A stretch of 64,000 nt of DNA from Bacillota bacterium (GCA_017889625.1 JAGGAD010000023.1:1-64000), one strand, 5' to 3'; shown: positions 26,854-35,912, numbered from the stretch's first letter. A program made the numbers and translations. Notes: generated by a model from the sequence alone, not told the origin.

Positions 26854-26891
26854 GTAATTATATTAATAAATATACATAAGGGGGATGTTCG

Positions 26892-28460
26892 ATGCAGAAG
26901 AAAATCTTAGTATTAGTTTGTGCTATTTTGGCATTGATTTCAGTGGCGGGATGTGGAAATTCCGACACAGCGAATTCTGGCAAAAAAGTATTAAGAATGG
27001 CGGCACAAGATCCACAAGTTCCCTTGGATCCGCAAAAACACACGTATAGTCATTTATTGAAGATTAGTGATCAAATTTTGGAACCATTAATTATTGCCGG
27101 GGATGGTGGGCAGCTTAAGCCGTTATTGTTGGCGGAAATGCCGCAACTCAAGGATGACAAAAAAACATATAGTTTTACATTAAAGTCAGGGGTTAAGTTC
27201 CATAATGGTGAAATTTTAAAATCATCCGATGTTAAGTATTCATTTATGCGGTTACTCACCGAAGGAAAAATGGGTAACTTAATTGATATGATACAAGGGG
27301 CAGATAAGCTGGAGAAGAAGGAAAGCAATGATCTCGAGGGTTTCAAAATTATTGATGATACGCATTTTGAAATTACGTTGACAGGTCCATATGTACCATT
27401 CTTAGCAGCTATTGCAACGGATTATGTTGTTATTTATCCGGAGCAAGCCTGTAAAGCAGCCGGAAATGATTGGGGTATAAAAACATTAATTGGTACCGGA
27501 CCATTTAAGCTTGAGGCATATAATCAAGGTACAAGTGTTATTCTTGTAAAAAATGAAAATTATCATGGCGTTGCGCCGAAACTAGATGAAGTTGATTTTA
27601 AATTTATCCAAGATCCTAACACGCAAGTAATGGAGTATCAAAAAGGAAATGTTGATTTGCTGCAGTTGGATTCAGCGTTGTATCCTACGTTTGCTAACAA
27701 TGAAGAGCTGAAAAAAGATATGCATAGCTTTAGTCCATATGGATTAGTATTTTTGACGATGAATACGCAGAAGATTTCTGATCCGAAGGTAAGAGAAGCG
27801 TTGTCTTACGCGATTGACCGGAATGCGATTTGTCAGGATTTGCTGTATGGGACGGCAACACCGGCGAAAACATTTATTCCTAAAGGGCTTCTCGGGTATG
27901 ATGAAGGCGCGGCAGAGTACGCATATAATCCGGAGAAAGCAAAACAGTTATTGGCTGAAGCGGGTTATCCTGACGGCATTGATTTAGTAGCTCAGGATAA
28001 TACAAAGTATCCGACATATTCTAAACTGCTGGTTGCTATTCAAGAACAAGCAAAAGCTGCGGGAATTCGTATTACAATTAATCAGGTGGATAATGCGGCT
28101 TGGGCGGATATGAAACACAGTGGTAAGATGACGATGGCAGTTTCCAATTGGTACATCGATTATGTAGATCCAGATGGTATGATTTATCAAACAATGTCCG
28201 AAAAATTGACGAAACAGAATTCTAATTTTTATGCTGATCCTATTTTTAATAATTTGCTTAATACTGCGCGGGCAACGCTGGATTCTAGTCAGAGAGAAGC
28301 TATGTATAAACAGGCTGATCAGATTTTGACCAGAAAAGATTATGCCGCTATTCCGATTTGTAACGAAACGATGTTTTACCTTGCTAAAAGTTATGTGAAA
28401 GGCTTTAATGTAGATTCTTCGTATCGTTATTATTTCGGCACTACAGATATTCAAAAATAA
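26892..28460 (+). CDS. Peptide ABC transporter substrate-binding lipoprotein
   Basis: A 522-residue family 5 extracellular binding protein (DppA/OppA/MppA type). The signal peptide ends in the lipobox S-V-A-G-C (Cys21), so it is a lipoprotein. V-P-L-D-P-Q-K-H-T-Y-S-H and Y-S-F-T-L-K-S-G-V-K-F-H-N-G-E are the standard family blocks, and the C-terminal D-P-D-G-M-I-Y-Q segment closes the site. ATG 26892 follows AAGGGGG. It heads an operon with two permeases, two ATPases, a dipeptide epimerase and a transglutaminase-like protein, pointing to dipeptides or murein peptides as ligand. Two strong hairpins separate it from the permeases. Confidence 0.9.
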   Translation: MQKKILVLVCAILALISVAGCGNSDTANSGKKVLRMAAQDPQVPLDPQKHTYSHLLKISDQILEPLIIAGDGGQLKPLLLAEMPQLKDDKKTYSFTLKSGVKFHNGEILKSSDVKYSFMRLLTEGKMGNLIDMIQGADKLEKKESNDLEGFKIIDDTHFEITLTGPYVPFLAAIATDYVVIYPEQACKAAGNDWGIKTLIGTGPFKLEAYNQGTSVILVKNENYHGVAPKLDEVDFKFIQDPNTQVMEYQKGNVDLLQLDSALYPTFANNEELKKDMHSFSPYGLVFLTMNTQKISDPKVREALSYAIDRNAICQDLLYGTATPAKTFIPKGLLGYDEGAAEYAYNPEKAKQLLAEAGYPDGIDLVAQDNTKYPTYSKLLVAIQEQAKAAGIRITINQVDNAAWADMKHSGKMTMAVSNWYIDYVDPDGMIYQTMSEKLTKQNSNFYADPIFNNLLNTARATLDSSQREAMYKQADQILTRKDYAAIPICNETMFYLAKSYVKGFNVDSSYRYYFGTTDIQK

Positions 28461-28478
28461 ATATTTATCGTATTCCTT

Positions 28479-28567
28479 TAGTTGCTGCGGCCCATGATCG
28501 GCCGCAGCAACTAAAAATTCTACTTAATTTTTATAATTAAGACCGATTTTTGGGATGAAAATCGGTC
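28479..28567 (+). terminator. Two perfect hairpins after the binding-protein gene
   Basis: Stem one is a 14-base perfect repeat (28479-28492 and 28500-28513, loop of seven). Stem two is a 10-base perfect repeat (28541-28550 and 28558-28567). Neither has a long T-run. They probably attenuate read-through or stabilise the upstream mRNA, giving more binding protein than permease. Confidence 0.6.
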
Positions 28568-28608
28568 ATATTTCTATCTGCTGTTTTAATAAGTAAGGAG
28601 GAAATGAG

Positions 28609-29538
28609 TTGTTACTTTATATAGCAAAACGATTGTGTCAGACTGTTTTTGTTTTAGTTGGTATTACGTTTGCTACTTTTTGTTTAATTAATATTGTACC
28701 CGGAGATCCGGTACAAGTTATGCTGGAAAAAAGAGCAGATCCGGAAATGATACAGCAGGTCCGCCATGAGTTGGGTACGGACAAGCCATTGCCTGAGCAA
28801 TATATTAATTTTGTTGAAGGCGCGGTTAAATTCGATTTAGGTAAGTCGTATTTTAGTAAGGAACCGGTTATGAGTATGTTGCTTCGCGGTTTTTTGGTTA
28901 CGGCAAAGTTAGCGGCGATATCGTTTTTGTTTGCGGTAACGATTGGGATATCGTGTGGGATGCTTGCGGCGATAAAAAGAGGAAAACCGACCGATTCATT
29001 TCTCATGATGATAGCTATATTAGGTATGTCGGCACCTTCTTTTTGGATTGCTATAATTCTGCAAATTATTTTTGGCTTAAAGCTTAATTTGTTACCGCTT
29101 TCCGGGCTAGATCAGCCCTTGTGTTATATTTTACCGAGTATTGCGCTTGGGACTAGGTATGCGGCATCGATTGCGCGGATTACAAGGACAAGTATGCTCG
29201 ATGTTATTAAACAGGACTATATTCGAACGGCACGTGCCAAAGGGGTAAAGGAAAGCATGGTATTTATAAAGCATGCGCTAAAAAATGCCTTGATACCTAT
29301 TGTTACTCTTTTAGGAACACAGCTTGGTAATATGTTAGCGGGTTCGATGTTGATTGAAAAAGTATTTTCAATTTCCGGGATTGGCAAATTGGCTGTAGAC
29401 AGCATGACGAATCGGGATCTTCCGTTGGTGCAGGGAACCGTTTTATATATTGCGGTAATTTTTGTAGTGATTAATTTAATTGTTGATTTATCGTATGCAC
29501 TTATCGATCCTAAAATCCGTTATGGTAAGGGGGCATAA
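28609..29538 (+). CDS. Peptide ABC transporter permease, DppB type
   Basis: A 309-residue inner membrane permease with six predicted helices. Family marks are the opening Y-I-A-K-R-L-C-Q-T-V-F-V-L-V-G-I-T-F, P-G-D-P-V near residue 30, and the EAA loop D-Y-I-R-T-A-R-A-K-G-V that docks the ATPases. TTG 28609 follows AGGAGG. The companion permease starts two bases after its stop. It forms the translocation pore with the next gene product. Confidence 0.92.
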   Translation: MLLYIAKRLCQTVFVLVGITFATFCLINIVPGDPVQVMLEKRADPEMIQQVRHELGTDKPLPEQYINFVEGAVKFDLGKSYFSKEPVMSMLLRGFLVTAKLAAISFLFAVTIGISCGMLAAIKRGKPTDSFLMMIAILGMSAPSFWIAIILQIIFGLKLNLLPLSGLDQPLCYILPSIALGTRYAASIARITRTSMLDVIKQDYIRTARAKGVKESMVFIKHALKNALIPIVTLLGTQLGNMLAGSMLIEKVFSISGIGKLAVDSMTNRDLPLVQGTVLYIAVIFVVINLIVDLSYALIDPKIRYGKGA

Positions 29539-29540
29539 AG

Positions 29541-30455
29541 ATGAAGTTTTTTTCTTTTTTCTATAGGAAAAATAAATATATCGAAGATGTAGCTGAACAG
29601 GGTATCGAGTATACCAGTTATTATCAAGATAGTTTTCGCCGACTAAAGAAAAATAATGCGGCGATGATTTGTTTGAGTGTTTTAGCTTTGATGGTGCTAA
29701 TTGTGATTTTTGCACCGTGGATTAGCCCGCAGGACCCTAATGCCCAAAGCTTGAAGGATGCATTGAGAGGGCCGTCGGCTCAGTATTTCTTGGGTACTGA
29801 TGAATATGGAAGAGATATTTTATCCCGGATTATTTACGGAACGCGAATTTCATTATCGGTCGGCATAATATCGCAGGTTTTGGCAACGGCAATAGGCGTC
29901 ACGATGGGGGTTTTGGCTGGATATTACGGTGGTTATATTGATTCACTTATTTCCAGGGTGATGGAAATTTTTGCGGCCTTTCCTGAGCTTATTTTTGCTA
30001 TGGGAATTATGTATGTCTTAGGCCCTGGTGTTTCAAATATTTTTATTGCATTGGCGTTACTTTCTTGGGTAAGTACAGCCCGGCTTATTCGCGGTCAGGT
30101 GTTGCAGCTAAAGCAGAAAGAGTATGTGGAGGCTTGTATTGCCAGCGGCGGGGCATCGTTTCAAATTATAGTGCGGCATCTTGTGCCGAATTGTATTTCG
30201 ACAATTATAATTATGGTAACTTTGGGAATTCCCGGAGCGATTATGTCAGAAGCGGCGTTGAGTTTTTTAGGGTTAGGGGTACAACCACCTACGGCAAGCT
30301 GGGGCTCGATGATTAGTGCGGCACAGTCTTATATTTCCCTCATACCTTTATATAGTGTATTGCCAGGCTTGGCAATTATCATCGTAGTAATTTCGTTCAA
30401 TATCTTTGGGGATGGGTTACGTGATGCGCTAGATCCAAAGCTTAAAAATCAGTAG
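29541..30455 (+). CDS. Peptide ABC transporter permease, DppC type
   Basis: A 304-residue permease, the heterodimer partner of the preceding protein. It has the N-terminal cytoplasmic segment and first helix of the DppC family, S-P-Q-D-P-N-A-Q, F-L-G-T-D-E-Y-G-R-D-I-L-S-R (highly conserved) and the EAA loop Y-V-E-A-C-I-A-S-G-G. ATG 29541 follows AAGGGGGC inside the previous gene's end. The two-base gap implies translational coupling. Confidence 0.92.
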   Translation: MKFFSFFYRKNKYIEDVAEQGIEYTSYYQDSFRRLKKNNAAMICLSVLALMVLIVIFAPWISPQDPNAQSLKDALRGPSAQYFLGTDEYGRDILSRIIYGTRISLSVGIISQVLATAIGVTMGVLAGYYGGYIDSLISRVMEIFAAFPELIFAMGIMYVLGPGVSNIFIALALLSWVSTARLIRGQVLQLKQKEYVEACIASGGASFQIIVRHLVPNCISTIIIMVTLGIPGAIMSEAALSFLGLGVQPPTASWGSMISAAQSYISLIPLYSVLPGLAIIIVVISFNIFGDGLRDALDPKLKNQ

Positions 30456-30495
30456 AGGTTATGGTTGGTGTAACTTCGTGAAATAGGGGGATATC

Positions 30496-31482
30496 ATGAT
30501 ACGCGATAATTTATTGGAAGTTAATCATTTAAAGACATATTTTTATACCGATGAGGGTGTAGTAAAGTCGGTGGATGATGTCAGTTTTTCTGTTCAGCCT
30601 AGCAGAACTCTTGGCATAGTCGGAGAATCCGGCTGCGGGAAAAGTATTACTTTATTGTCAATCATGCGTTTAATTGAGAATCCGCCAGGGAAGATCGTTG
30701 CCGGGGAGATTCTTTATAACGGCGAAAATTTGCTAAAAAAAAATAAAGAGGAAATGCGACAAATCCGGGGAAATAATATCGCCATGATTTTCCAGGAGCC
30801 AATGACGAGTTTGAATCCGGTCTACACTATTGGTGAACAAATTTTGGAGTCTATTTCGATTCATCGACCGGAATTAGATAAAGGAGAAGCACGGGAGCGG
30901 GCTCTGGCTATGCTTAAGATGGTTAATATACCTATGCCGGAAAAGAGATTTAATGAATACCCGCATCAGCTTTCGGGGGGGATGCGGCAGCGGGTTATGA
31001 TTGCGATCGCATTAAGTTGTGAGCCGGATTTATTATTGTGTGATGAACCGACTACGGCCTTGGATGTTACTGTACAGGCGCAAATTTTGGAGCTTATCAA
31101 TGATTTGAAGAAGAAGGCCCGGGCTGCAATTATAATGGTAACGCATGATTTAGGGGTTATTTCAGAGGTTGCTGATGATGTTATGGTTATGTATGCGGGG
31201 AAAGTTGTAGAATTTGCAACGGTGGATCAAATTTTTGCTCAGCCGATGCATCCGTATACCTGCGGGTTAATTAATTGTATTCCGTCTTTGGATAAAGAGG
31301 TGGAGCGGTTAAGTACTATTCCGGGAATGGTGCCTAGTTTTAATGAAATGCCTAAAGGGTGTGCTTTTGCTCCGCGCTGCAGCCGGGCGACGCAGCGCTG
31401 TAAAGAGAATATGCCGGAATTGATAGATATAGGAGAAAGAAAAGTTCGATGTTTTTTATATGAAGGAAAGGATACTGAATGA
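30496..31482 (+). CDS. Peptide ABC transporter ATPase, DppD type
   Basis: A 328-residue ATPase with Walker [10 protein letters not shown]-loop [10 protein letters not shown], signature L-S-G-G-M-R-Q-R, Walker [13 protein letters not shown] and H-loop T-H-D-L. The C-terminal oligopeptide-transporter extension has the cysteine set C-A-F-A-P-R-C...C...C, which in DppD/OppD proteins can hold a 4Fe-4S cluster. ATG 30496 follows AGGGGG. It pairs with the DppF-type protein encoded next. Confidence 0.92.
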   Translation: MIRDNLLEVNHLKTYFYTDEGVVKSVDDVSFSVQPSRTLGIVGESGCGKSITLLSIMRLIENPPGKIVAGEILYNGENLLKKNKEEMRQIRGNNIAMIFQEPMTSLNPVYTIGEQILESISIHRPELDKGEARERALAMLKMVNIPMPEKRFNEYPHQLSGGMRQRVMIAIALSCEPDLLLCDEPTTALDVTVQAQILELINDLKKKARAAIIMVTHDLGVISEVADDVMVMYAGKVVEFATVDQIFAQPMHPYTCGLINCIPSLDKEVERLSTIPGMVPSFNEMPKGCAFAPRCSRATQRCKENMPELIDIGERKVRCFLYEGKDTE

Positions 31483-31486
31483 TGCC

Positions 31487-32458
31487 ATGGAAAATGAAAA
31501 ACATTTATTAGAAGTACATAATTTGACAAAATGGTTTCCGGTACGAAATTCAATTTTCTCGCGCCAGCAAAATTATGTGAAGGCTGTTAATGGGGTCAGT
31601 TTTTCGGTTAAATATGGAGAAACCCTTGGGGTTGTCGGAGAGTCCGGTTGTGGAAAATCGACAATGGGCCGAACCCTTCTCCGGCTGTTAGAGGCCACTG
31701 ACGGAGCAGTGTATTTTAAGGGTGAAAATATTTTAACGTTGTCAAAAAAGAAAATGAAAGAAAAACGCAAGGATATGCAGATTATTTTCCAAGATCCTTA
31801 TGCCTCTTTAGATCCGAGAATGACGGTGGGAGATATAATTAGTGAACCATTGGATATACAAACCTCAATCGGCAGAAAAGAACGAACGGAAAAGGTTTTA
31901 GCGGCTATTGAAATGTCGGGTTTGAATCCGAAATTTGTTAATCGCTATCCGCATGAGTTTTCAGGGGGGCAAAGACAGCGTATTGGCATAGCTAGGGCCA
32001 TTATTTCACGGCCGCAGTTGATTGTATGTGATGAACCAGTATCGGCGCTGGATGTTTCGATTCAGGCACAAGGCATAAATCTTTTAAAGGATTTGCAGCA
32101 TTCGCTTAATATGACATATATTTTTATTTCCCATGATTTGAGTGTTATAAAACATATTTCTGATCGGGTGCTTGTAATGTATTTGGGGAATCTTGTTGAA
32201 ATATCTCCTAAACAGGATTTATTTACGAATTCGGCCCATCCCTATACCAGAGCACTGCTTTCAGCTATTCCTTCGATTGAGAGGCGTGGAACAAAAGATA
32301 AAATTGTATTGCAGGGAGATTTGCCTAGCCCGCTAAATTTGCCTTCAGGTTGTTGTTTTCATACGCGTTGCTTTATGGCAAAAGAAATATGCAGTCAGAA
32401 GAAACCTGAACTGCAACAGGTCGGGAAAGAGCATTTATGCGCTTGTCATTTTTGTTAA
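31487..32458 (+). CDS. Peptide ABC transporter ATPase, DppF type
   Basis: A 323-residue ATPase with Walker [19 protein letters not shown], signature F-S-G-G-Q-R-Q-R, Walker B L-I-V-C-D-E-P-V-S-A-L-D and the OppD/F C-terminal cysteine region. ATG 31487 lies four bases after the previous stop. An in-frame ATG at 31460 lies inside the upstream gene and lacks a site. It completes the ABC transporter. Confidence 0.9.
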   Translation: MENEKHLLEVHNLTKWFPVRNSIFSRQQNYVKAVNGVSFSVKYGETLGVVGESGCGKSTMGRTLLRLLEATDGAVYFKGENILTLSKKKMKEKRKDMQIIFQDPYASLDPRMTVGDIISEPLDIQTSIGRKERTEKVLAAIEMSGLNPKFVNRYPHEFSGGQRQRIGIARAIISRPQLIVCDEPVSALDVSIQAQGINLLKDLQHSLNMTYIFISHDLSVIKHISDRVLVMYLGNLVEISPKQDLFTNSAHPYTRALLSAIPSIERRGTKDKIVLQGDLPSPLNLPSGCCFHTRCFMAKEICSQKKPELQQVGKEHLCACHFC

Positions 32459-32485
32459 TAATAATTTATTAGGGAGATGTGAAGA

Positions 32486-33550
32486 ATGAAAATTTCTAAA
32501 ATCAATGTAAAAAAGGTGCAGATTCCGTTAATTGAACCGTTCAAGATTTCTTTGGGGACGATTTCATCTTCAATGGAAGCATTAGTAGAGATTGAAACCG
32601 ATGAAGGTCTCGTAGGATATGGTGAAGGGGCTGCCGGTATTTTAATTACCGGAGAAAATTTAGAAGGAACGGTTCGTTCTATTGAGGTTATAGGAAAAAA
32701 TCTGATTGGTATTGATCCGTTGGAGCTTGAAAAAATTTATTGGATTATGGATCGGGCTTCGGCATATGCACCTTGTGCCAAAGCGGCTATTGATATTGCC
32801 TGCCACGATTTGATAGGAAAAATATTTAATCAGCCGTTGTATAAGATTCTGGGTGGCCATGATAATAAGCTTGATACCGATATTACTGTGGGAATTAATG
32901 AACCCGAGATTACCGCAGCGAAAGCAAAAAAACATATTGAAAACGGATTTGATACTATTAAGGTAAAAGTCGGTTCGACAATGGAAGCTGATATAAAAAG
33001 AATTCGTTTAATTCGTAGTGCTATTGGTGCAGCATCAAAAATTCGGATTGATGCGAATCAAGCTTGGTCGGCTAAAGAGGCCGTACGGATGTTAAATAAA
33101 TTAGCTGAGTTTGATATTGAGTTGGTAGAACAACCGGTTAGAGCTTATGATATTGATGGTTTAGAGTTTGTAACTAAAAATAGTCCGATTCCGGTTATGG
33201 CTGATGAGAGTGTATTTACGTCTAAGGATGCGATGAAGCTTGTACAACGTCATGCCGTGGATTATGTTAATATTAAATTGATGAAGTGCGGCGGATTACG
33301 GGAAGCAATAAAGATCAATACGGTTTGTGAAGCTGCCGGTGTTGAATGTATGCTTGGGTGTATGGCAGAGGAAAGTAATATCGGTGTTACCGCCGCCGCA
33401 AGTTTGGGGGCTGCTGTTAAGAATATTACGCGGGCTGATTTAGACTCCCATTTTTCTTTGAAAGAGTTACCGTTTAAAGGCGGCGTTCAGTCGGTTAACG
33501 GAAAAAGTTTAGTGTTGAGTGAGGCCCCGGGCTTAGGCCTTATCAAATAA
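32486..33550 (+). CDS. Dipeptide epimerase (Ala-Glu epimerase-like, enolase superfamily)
   Basis: A 354-residue member of the muconate-lactonising-enzyme subgroup. The catalytic lysines are K159 and K161 in I-K-V-K-V and K264 in N-I-K-L-M-K. Metal ligands are D189 (R-I-D-A-N-Q), E215 (V-E-Q-P-V) and D240 (M-A-D-E-S). This set defines dipeptide epimerases, which interconvert L-Ala-D-Glu and L-Ala-L-Glu during murein recycling, or other dipeptides. The C-terminal specificity residues are L-D-S-H-F. ATG 32486 follows AGGGAGATG, 27 bases after the transporter. Position supports peptide salvage; exact dipeptide uncertain. Confidence 0.87.
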   Translation: MKISKINVKKVQIPLIEPFKISLGTISSSMEALVEIETDEGLVGYGEGAAGILITGENLEGTVRSIEVIGKNLIGIDPLELEKIYWIMDRASAYAPCAKAAIDIACHDLIGKIFNQPLYKILGGHDNKLDTDITVGINEPEITAAKAKKHIENGFDTIKVKVGSTMEADIKRIRLIRSAIGAASKIRIDANQAWSAKEAVRMLNKLAEFDIELVEQPVRAYDIDGLEFVTKNSPIPVMADESVFTSKDAMKLVQRHAVDYVNIKLMKCGGLREAIKINTVCEAAGVECMLGCMAEESNIGVTAAASLGAAVKNITRADLDSHFSLKELPFKGGVQSVNGKSLVLSEAPGLGLIK

Positions 33551-33674
33551 GACTGAGCGGTTAAGTAAAATGGTTTTAAGTGGTTGTTAAGGGTGAAGTG
33601 ATAGAAAAATTACGGCAAAGTCTATTTTAGACATTGTAGCAATTATTTTAGAAATGCGAAGAGGGCGTGTTATT

Positions 33675-35048
33675 TTGACAGAAGATACATTAAAGTTTTT
33701 AAGCATTCCTTTGCCGGAAGATGTTATGAAATTAAAGTATTTTGGTGATTTTGACGGCATGCGCAGGTTAATCGATCAATTATTGCAAGCCGGAAAGCTG
33801 CCGGTTGCATTAAGAGAAAGATTATTAATAGAAAAACAAATTATAGCGGTTTTGCCGGCACAATATCCGTATTCTTTTGAAGCCGCGCTGGCTCTTATAC
33901 AAGAAAAAATTCCTGATTTTAAAAGTGATGAATTGTTAGCTTTACAAAATAATGGTTTGGTGGACTGGTTTTTTATTCAGGGTAAACCACATTTTCAAGA
34001 CAGATTTTATTTAAATCTGCTGAAGACTAATAAAGCTTTTGCCGACAGAGTTAATGATTCTGAATTTGTAAAAAGTCAGCAGATTGCTCAGGCGTGTTTA
34101 GATGATAATGTTCAGATAATGAAAAAAAACCGAGAAAGAACTTTCCGGATTCATTTAAAAACGGGGATTGAATTAAAGGATAGTGCCATTCGTAAAAATG
34201 AAGTGCTAGCGGTTCATATTCCTATTCCGGCAAAGTGTAAACAAATTAGTAATATACGGATTCTTTCTACGTTGAAAGAGCCTAAATATACCGCACCTGA
34301 GGATGCCCTGCAGCGTACTATATATTTTGAGGAAAAAGTTTCTGAGCAGAATAAGACATTTACGGTGGAATATGTATATGACAACCACGTAGATTATGTT
34401 GATTTATTGCCGGAAAAGGTTTGGCAGAAGCAGCCGGCATTTTATACCCATGAGGAAGGTCCGCATATTATGTTTACACCATATGTGCGGTCTTTGTGTG
34501 CGGAAATTGTTGGGGCGGAAACTAACCCGCTTCTTAAGGCAAGAAAAATTTATGATTTTATAACGACAAAGGTTCACTACAGTTTTATGCGGTCGTATTT
34601 TACGGTTGAGAATATTGTCGAATATGCCGCGCTGAATTTGAAGGGTGATTGTGGTGTACAGGCCTTGTTATTTATTACTTTATGCCGTTGTGCAGGCATT
34701 CCGGCAAAGTGGCAATCCGGGATGTATACAGCTCCATATACGATTGGCAATCACGATTGGGCGCAATTTTATATTGCACCATATGGCTGGTTGTTCGCGG
34801 ATTGTTCGTTTGGCGGCGGTGCTTACCGAAATAACGCTATTGAACGCTGGAACTATTATTTTGGCAATATAGATCCGTTTAGAATGGTTGCAAATTCTGA
34901 GTTCCAACAATGCTTTGAGCCGAATAAACATGGTTTGCGTATTGACCCTTATGATAATCAACGGGGAGAATGCGAATATGGAGAGCGGGGATTACGTTCG
35001 GAAGATTTCACGGTAATTCGTGAATACATAGAAATAAAAGAACTGTAA
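33675..35048 (+). CDS. Transglutaminase-fold (papain-like) protein
   Basis: A 457-residue cytoplasmic protein (no signal peptide). The C-terminal half is a transglutaminase-like domain with the full triad: C326 in G-D-C-G-V-Q, H360 in N-H-D-W-A-Q and D376 in F-A-D-C-S-F. The N-terminal 220 residues are mostly helical and have no recognised domain, with a beta-rich middle. TTG 33675 was chosen because AGAGGG lies nine bases upstream; ATG 33654 has no site. As last gene of the transporter-epimerase operon it may cleave or amidate-exchange imported peptides; this is inference. Bacterial members are usually thiol hydrolases rather than cross-linkers. Confidence 0.78.
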   Translation: MTEDTLKFLSIPLPEDVMKLKYFGDFDGMRRLIDQLLQAGKLPVALRERLLIEKQIIAVLPAQYPYSFEAALALIQEKIPDFKSDELLALQNNGLVDWFFIQGKPHFQDRFYLNLLKTNKAFADRVNDSEFVKSQQIAQACLDDNVQIMKKNRERTFRIHLKTGIELKDSAIRKNEVLAVHIPIPAKCKQISNIRILSTLKEPKYTAPEDALQRTIYFEEKVSEQNKTFTVEYVYDNHVDYVDLLPEKVWQKQPAFYTHEEGPHIMFTPYVRSLCAEIVGAETNPLLKARKIYDFITTKVHYSFMRSYFTVENIVEYAALNLKGDCGVQALLFITLCRCAGIPAKWQSGMYTAPYTIGNHDWAQFYIAPYGWLFADCSFGGGAYRNNAIERWNYYFGNIDPFRMVANSEFQQCFEPNKHGLRIDPYDNQRGECEYGERGLRSEDFTVIREYIEIKEL

Positions 35049-35058
35049 TTATTTGGAG

Positions 35059-35102
35059 AAATAAAGACCGTCAGGCAAAATTGTCTGGCGGTCTTTATTT
35101 TT
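35059..35102 (+). terminator. Terminator of the peptide operon
   Basis: AAATAAAGACCG... (35059-35078) pairs with ...CGGTCTTTATTT (35081-35100) in a nearly perfect long stem. Confidence 0.88.
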
Positions 35103-35156
35103 CGATAGTCTGTTTCGACTTAATCAGGAATGGTTTGGGGCGGCATAAAAGAGAAA

Positions 35157-35187
35157 GAAAGACCGCGGATAGTTATCCAGGTCTTTC
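35157..35187 (-). terminator. Terminator of the minus-strand small peptide gene
   Basis: GAAAGACC (35157-35164) pairs with GGTCTTTC (35180-35187), with an inner GGAT/ATCC stem. A T-rich tract follows on the minus strand. Confidence 0.7.
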
Positions 35188-35274
35188 ACTATATCATTAG
35201 GAGGAGGATCGGGTAATAGTTAGGTGATTATATAGAGAACTAAATGTATTAGGAACAAAAGGTGCTATGTTTAG

Positions 35275-35385
35275 TTAAATCGAGCAAGAGGAACCGTTAT
35301 CCCCTGTAAATAACAGAAGAAGGATGATTATTATGATAACAACTATCATGGGGCTACGGCCACCGCCGCCGAAGTTACATCCCAT
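35275..35385 (-). CDS. YjcZ/SscA-like glycine-rich membrane peptide
   Basis: A 36-residue peptide starting at ATG 35385 (minus), behind a near-perfect GAAAGGAGG site. It opens M-G-C-N-F-G-G-G-G-R-S-P and continues as one very hydrophobic helix of Val, Ile and Leu, ending with a short polar tail containing a cysteine. Glycine-rich head plus single hydrophobic helix is the pattern of YjcZ-family sporulation/spore coat peptides of Firmicutes. The gene has its own terminator at 35157-35187. Family assignment rests on pattern, not on a diagnostic motif. Confidence 0.62.
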   Translation of the reverse strand: MGCNFGGGGRSPMIVVIIIIILLLLFTGDNGSSCSI

Positions 35386-35726
35386 ATCAATACCTCCTTT
35401 CAACTAACATATCATATGCTAGCAGATGGTAGTGTGCTATGGGGATCGATTTAATCTATTAAATTTGTTTATCTGAAATAAAGGTAGCTACCCAGTGTGG
35501 GCGAGGTTCCTTTTGCCATAATAAGCATGTAGAAATATGCGGTAATCAAATCCGCAGATCAGCGTGACTATCTGGCTGTGCATCGCGCTGATCGTAAAAA
35601 TATACATTATACACCTTGCCTATTGGTAGGGGTATTTTTTTATGTGAGTAAATTAGCCTGTGCTAACGCACCTCTTTCCTATACATTACATAATATATAG
35701 CAGGTAGAAGGAAAGGAGGTGCTGGA
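35386..35726. other. Gap with several small hairpins and a terminator
   Basis: Self-complementary GGTAGCTACC, CCCA/TGGG, GCAT/ATGC, GCGG/CCGC and GATCAGCG/CGCTGATC elements follow one another between about 35480 and 35600. They are followed by a terminator-like stem (35609-35640). No reading frame of note. The string of hairpins looks like a structured untranslated RNA. Confidence 0.4.
35609..35641 (+). terminator. Terminator ending the hairpin-rich gap
   Basis: ATACACC...CC (35609-35620) pairs with GG..GGGGTAT (35625-35635) with minor mismatches, then seven T. Confidence 0.6.
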
Positions 35727-35912
35727 ATGGGCGAAGGGTGCAACGAAAAAGAAAGGAAGAATAGGCACTGCGTTATCAACATTTTCTGCGGCTGCTGTGA
35801 CAAGCAGGATGACAAGTGTGATGATAAATGGGATATAGAATCAGATGGCAAGTGTGTCATTAATATATTCTGTGGATCAAAGCAGGAAAAAGACCAAGAT
35901 GATAACTGGTAA
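35727..35912 (+). CDS. Small cysteine-rich protein with duplicated CVINIFCG motif
   Basis: A 61-residue acidic, cysteine-rich protein. ATG 35727 follows the strong site AAAGGAGGTG. The octapeptide C-V-I-N-I-F-C-G occurs twice, each copy followed by a Lys/Asp/Gln-rich segment (D-K-Q-D-D-K-C-D-D-K-W and K-Q-E-K-D-Q-D-D-N-W), so the protein is an internal tandem repeat of about 27 residues. Seven cysteines suggest metal binding or disulfide cross-linking, as in spore coat proteins. No signal peptide. Not a family I recognise. Confidence 0.65.
   Translation: MGEGCNEKERKNRHCVINIFCGCCDKQDDKCDDKWDIESDGKCVINIFCGSKQEKDQDDNW

Larger units (their letters stand above)
26474..26891. other. 418-base leader region of the peptide transport operon
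   Basis: No gene is seen. The first 200 bases are AT-rich. A hairpin with T-run (26707-26744) is followed by a short CCCGTA/TACGGG stem (about 26746-26762), a TATAAT (26813-26818) and a perfect dyad (26831-26853) 38 bases before the start codon. Confidence 0.55.
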
